Assembly (NCBI GenBank): GCA_017404665.1
Contig: JAFRBX010000003.1
Span: 1-42,686, forward strand
Source: Ruminococcus sp.
GTDB lineage: Bacteria; Bacillota; Clostridia; Oscillospirales; Acutalibacteraceae
Length of the DNA: 42,686 nucleotides
Direction of reading: 5' to 3'
The translations under genes were made by a program, and so were the position numbers. Within the stretch, counting starts at the first letter, position 1, and every line of letters starts with the position of its first letter. The notes under the pieces are model-generated. The model saw nothing but the letters and a program-made list of their open reading frames with translations. It was not told the DNA's origin and ran no database searches. This document shows positions 41,203 through 42,686 of the stretch, piece by piece.

Positions 41203-42467
41203 TCATCGTGCGCTTCGGTGATACAAACAGGGAGTATTTCTCCGGAAATGATCGCGTCATTCTTCACGTGAACTTTTGTATAATTCTTGGTATAGCCTTC
41301 CCAAACGCCGTTATCGGAAGCGGTTTCAAACAATACCAGTTCGGTCAAGCCGATCTGACTTTGCATAAAGCGCCTCTGCTGCTCCAAGGTATGCGCGATC
41401 ATGATATCGGCACGGGCATGCTTCTCTGACTCCGGGACATGTCCGTCCATACGGTCGGCGGCAGTACCCTTTCGGCGTGAGTACGGGAACACGTGGGTTC
41501 TGGCAAAGCCGATACGGTCGCAAAAGTCAACAGACGTCTCAAAATCCTCTTTTCTCTCACCGACAAAGCCGACCATCACATCAGTGGTGATCGCAGGATT
41601 GTCGAACAGTCTGCGAATATCCGCAACGATGCGGGCATATTCGCCGGTATTGTAATGGCGGCGCATGCGCTTTAAGGTTGCGTCACAGCCTGCCTGCAGC
41701 GACAGATGAAAGTGCGGGCAAAATTTTTCTTCCTTAGAGAGCTTTCGGAGGATATCCTCAGTCATCCGCTCCGGTTCGATGGAACCCAGTCTTACACGCT
41801 CGATCCCGTCGATATCACAGACCGCCTTCACCGCGTCATACACATTCGCGTCGGACTCCTGACCGTAGGCGGATAGGTTGATCCCGACCAGCACGACCTC
41901 CTTGAAGCCGTTTTCGGCAAGCTCGGCAGCCTCACGGCGGATCATATCAAGCGGCTTGGAGCGCACCCTGCCGCGGGCATACGGGATGATGCAGTAGGTG
42001 CAGAAACGATTGCAGCCGTCTTCGATCTTGATGCAGGCGCGGGTACGCTCATTGAAAGCGCTGATCTGCATCGGCTCAAAGCCCTCGTTCTTCTCATGCG
42101 CTTCAATGCGAATGATCTGCTGACGCATTATCATGAATTCATCGATCAGCGGAACGATATCGCGGCGGGCGGTATTCCCCATCACGATATCACAGCCGTC
42201 AAAAACGGCGGTATCGTCTGCAAATGCCTGCGGCATACAGCCGCACAGCACAATGATTCCGTCCGGATTTTCACGTCGGATGCGGTGAATGAGCTTACGA
42301 TTTTTGGCGTCGGCAGTCGCTGTGACGGTACAGGAATTGACGATGCAGATATCGGCGTCCGTATAATTATCAGTTTTAATATAGCCAGTCGCACTGAGCA
42401 ACTCAGACATGACCTCGGACTCGTATTGATTGACCTTGCAGCCGAGGGTAATGATATGATACTTCAA
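41175..42467 (-). CDS. mtaB: tRNA t6A37 methylthiotransferase
   Basis: A 430-residue radical SAM enzyme converting t6A to ms2t6A. It starts at TTG (42467), directly before KYHIITLGCKVNQYE, with GGTGA five bases upstream. The promoter at 42499-42527 lies downstream of the open frame's only upstream ATG, which excludes that start. The N-terminal UPF0004 domain holds C-x35-C-type cluster ligands (LGC, VNSC and LCGC). The radical SAM triad is in CNRFCTYCIIPYARG, and a TRAM-like C terminus follows. It acts on the product of TsaB/TsaE, encoded at 25-26 kb. Confidence 0.94.
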   Translation of the reverse strand: MKYHIITLGCKVNQYESEVMSELLSATGYIKTDNYTDADICIVNSCTVTATADAKNRKLIHRIRRENPDGIIVLCGCMPQAFADDTAVFDGCDIVMGNTARRDIVPLIDEFMIMRQQIIRIEAHEKNEGFEPMQISAFNERTRACIKIEDGCNRFCTYCIIPYARGRVRSKPLDMIRREAAELAENGFKEVVLVGINLSAYGQESDANVYDAVKAVCDIDGIERVRLGSIEPERMTEDILRKLSKEEKFCPHFHLSLQAGCDATLKRMRRHYNTGEYARIVADIRRLFDNPAITTDVMVGFVGERKEDFETSVDFCDRIGFARTHVFPYSRRKGTAADRMDGHVPESEKHARADIMIAHTLEQQRRFMQSQIGLTELVLFETASDNGVWEGYTKNYTKVHVKNDAIISGEILPVCITEAHDDYCVGEVLR

Positions 42468-42498
42468 TGGAATCACCACAGTTAAAAAATCTTTATAC

Positions 42499-42527
42499 AG
42501 TATAATGATTATCCCGAGAAATGTCAA
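42499..42527 (-). promoter_or_regulatory. Promoter of mtaB
   Basis: On the minus strand TTGACA (42522-42527, full consensus) and TATACT (42499-42504) are 17 bp apart. The expected start, near 42492, gives a leader of about 25 bases to the TTG at 42467. Confidence 0.85.
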
Positions 42528-42624
42528 TACAACAAAATCAGGGGACCACGTCAATCTAATTCTGTCATAAAGATGTAACCACCATTACAGCCCATATATG
42601 GTATAACATAGATGGGTGGTCAAA

Positions 42625-42686
42625 ATGGATGGATTAGAAAGATTACAAGAACATTTGGCGACATTGGAACAAGAAACGGAACACAA
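42625..42686 (+). CDS. Partial unknown gene running off the right edge
   Basis: Twenty codons are present, starting MDGLERLQEHLATLEQETEH, after a weak GGGTGGT site. The residues suggest the start of a helix or coiled coil. A TATAAC at 42602-42607 could be a -10 with TG before it, but no -35 is visible. The family cannot be assigned. Confidence 0.45.
   Translation, partial: MDGLERLQEHLATLEQETEH

Noticed and set aside
1-42686. CRISPR array, insertion sequence, prophage or integron
   Set aside because: No regularly spaced direct repeats, transposase, integrase or phage structural genes were seen. The dispersed repeats found are short and non-coding.

Overview
This window looks like chromosome from a Gram-positive, cellulosome-related gut or rumen Firmicute, most likely a Ruminococcus-like member of the Oscillospiraceae. 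The reasons are a secreted protein with a type I dockerin, a T-box leader on alaS, the mltG/U32 and cdaA/cdaR arrangements, many near-consensus sigma-A promoters, strong GGAGG ribosome sites, and dispersed palindromic repeats between genes. Base composition is close to half G+C by eye. Most of the window is dense core genome. There is no rRNA, CRISPR array, transposase or phage gene. The one clearly accessory-looking insert is a toxin-antitoxin pair at 36.0-36.6 kb.

Layout. 0-4 kb (+): a RING/zinc-ribbon membrane protein, galU, then an ACT-domain protein with its UPF0210 partner. 4-8.7 kb (-): a 1565-residue secreted protein with eleven tandem beta-type repeats and a dockerin, followed by a gene-free stretch holding a MITE-like inverted repeat. 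9.1-12.1 kb (-): alaS behind a T-box leader with a perfect sigma-A promoter. 12.2-16.9 kb (-): an operon tmk, DJ-1-like, 5-formyl-THF cyclo-ligase, mltG, U32 peptidase-like protein. 17-21 kb (-): metF, a separate MetH reactivation domain, and metH. 21-23 kb (-): a permuted XdhC-like protein and a lipid kinase. 23.1-23.6 kb: tRNA-Leu(CAA) (-), divergent from a small unknown protein (+). 23.8-26.6 kb (-): tsaE, tsaB, rpiB, upp, lipoprotein. 26.8-28 kb (+): a RodA/FtsW protein. 28-30.2 kb (-): cdaA-cdaR, the c-di-AMP synthase and its regulator. 30.3-31.7 kb (-): a DUF3343 (Se/S carrier-like) protein and a cysteine-desulfurase-like enzyme. 31.8-34.9 kb (-): asd-dapA-dapB for lysine and peptidoglycan precursors. 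35-38.8 kb (+): queA, [toxin-antitoxin], tgt, yajC and a TIGR04086-type membrane protein. 38.8-42.5 kb: an RluA-type pseudouridine synthase and a DUF1294 protein (-), a GH10-like lipoprotein or anchored hydrolase (+), and mtaB (-). Partial genes sit at both ends.

Themes. tRNA and rRNA modification is strongly represented: TsaB/TsaE make t6A and MtaB thiomethylates it; QueA/Tgt make queuosine; a U32 protein probably hydroxylates U34; and there is an RluA enzyme. One-carbon metabolism is split between 15 kb (cyclo-ligase) and 17-21 kb (MetF/MetH). Cell-wall and c-di-AMP genes (mltG, rodA, cdaA/cdaR, dap genes) form another group.

For several genes the promoter or ribosome site settles the start codon. 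metH, mltG, xdhC, rodA and mtaB all start downstream of the longest open frame, and mtaB uses TTG. The least familiar items are a two-fold symmetric four-half-site operator candidate at 94-138, the eleven-repeat dockerin protein, the Doc toxin with an atypical 59-residue partner between queA and tgt, the reversed-domain XdhC protein, and a ribosome site buried in a terminator-like hairpin at 38.4 kb.
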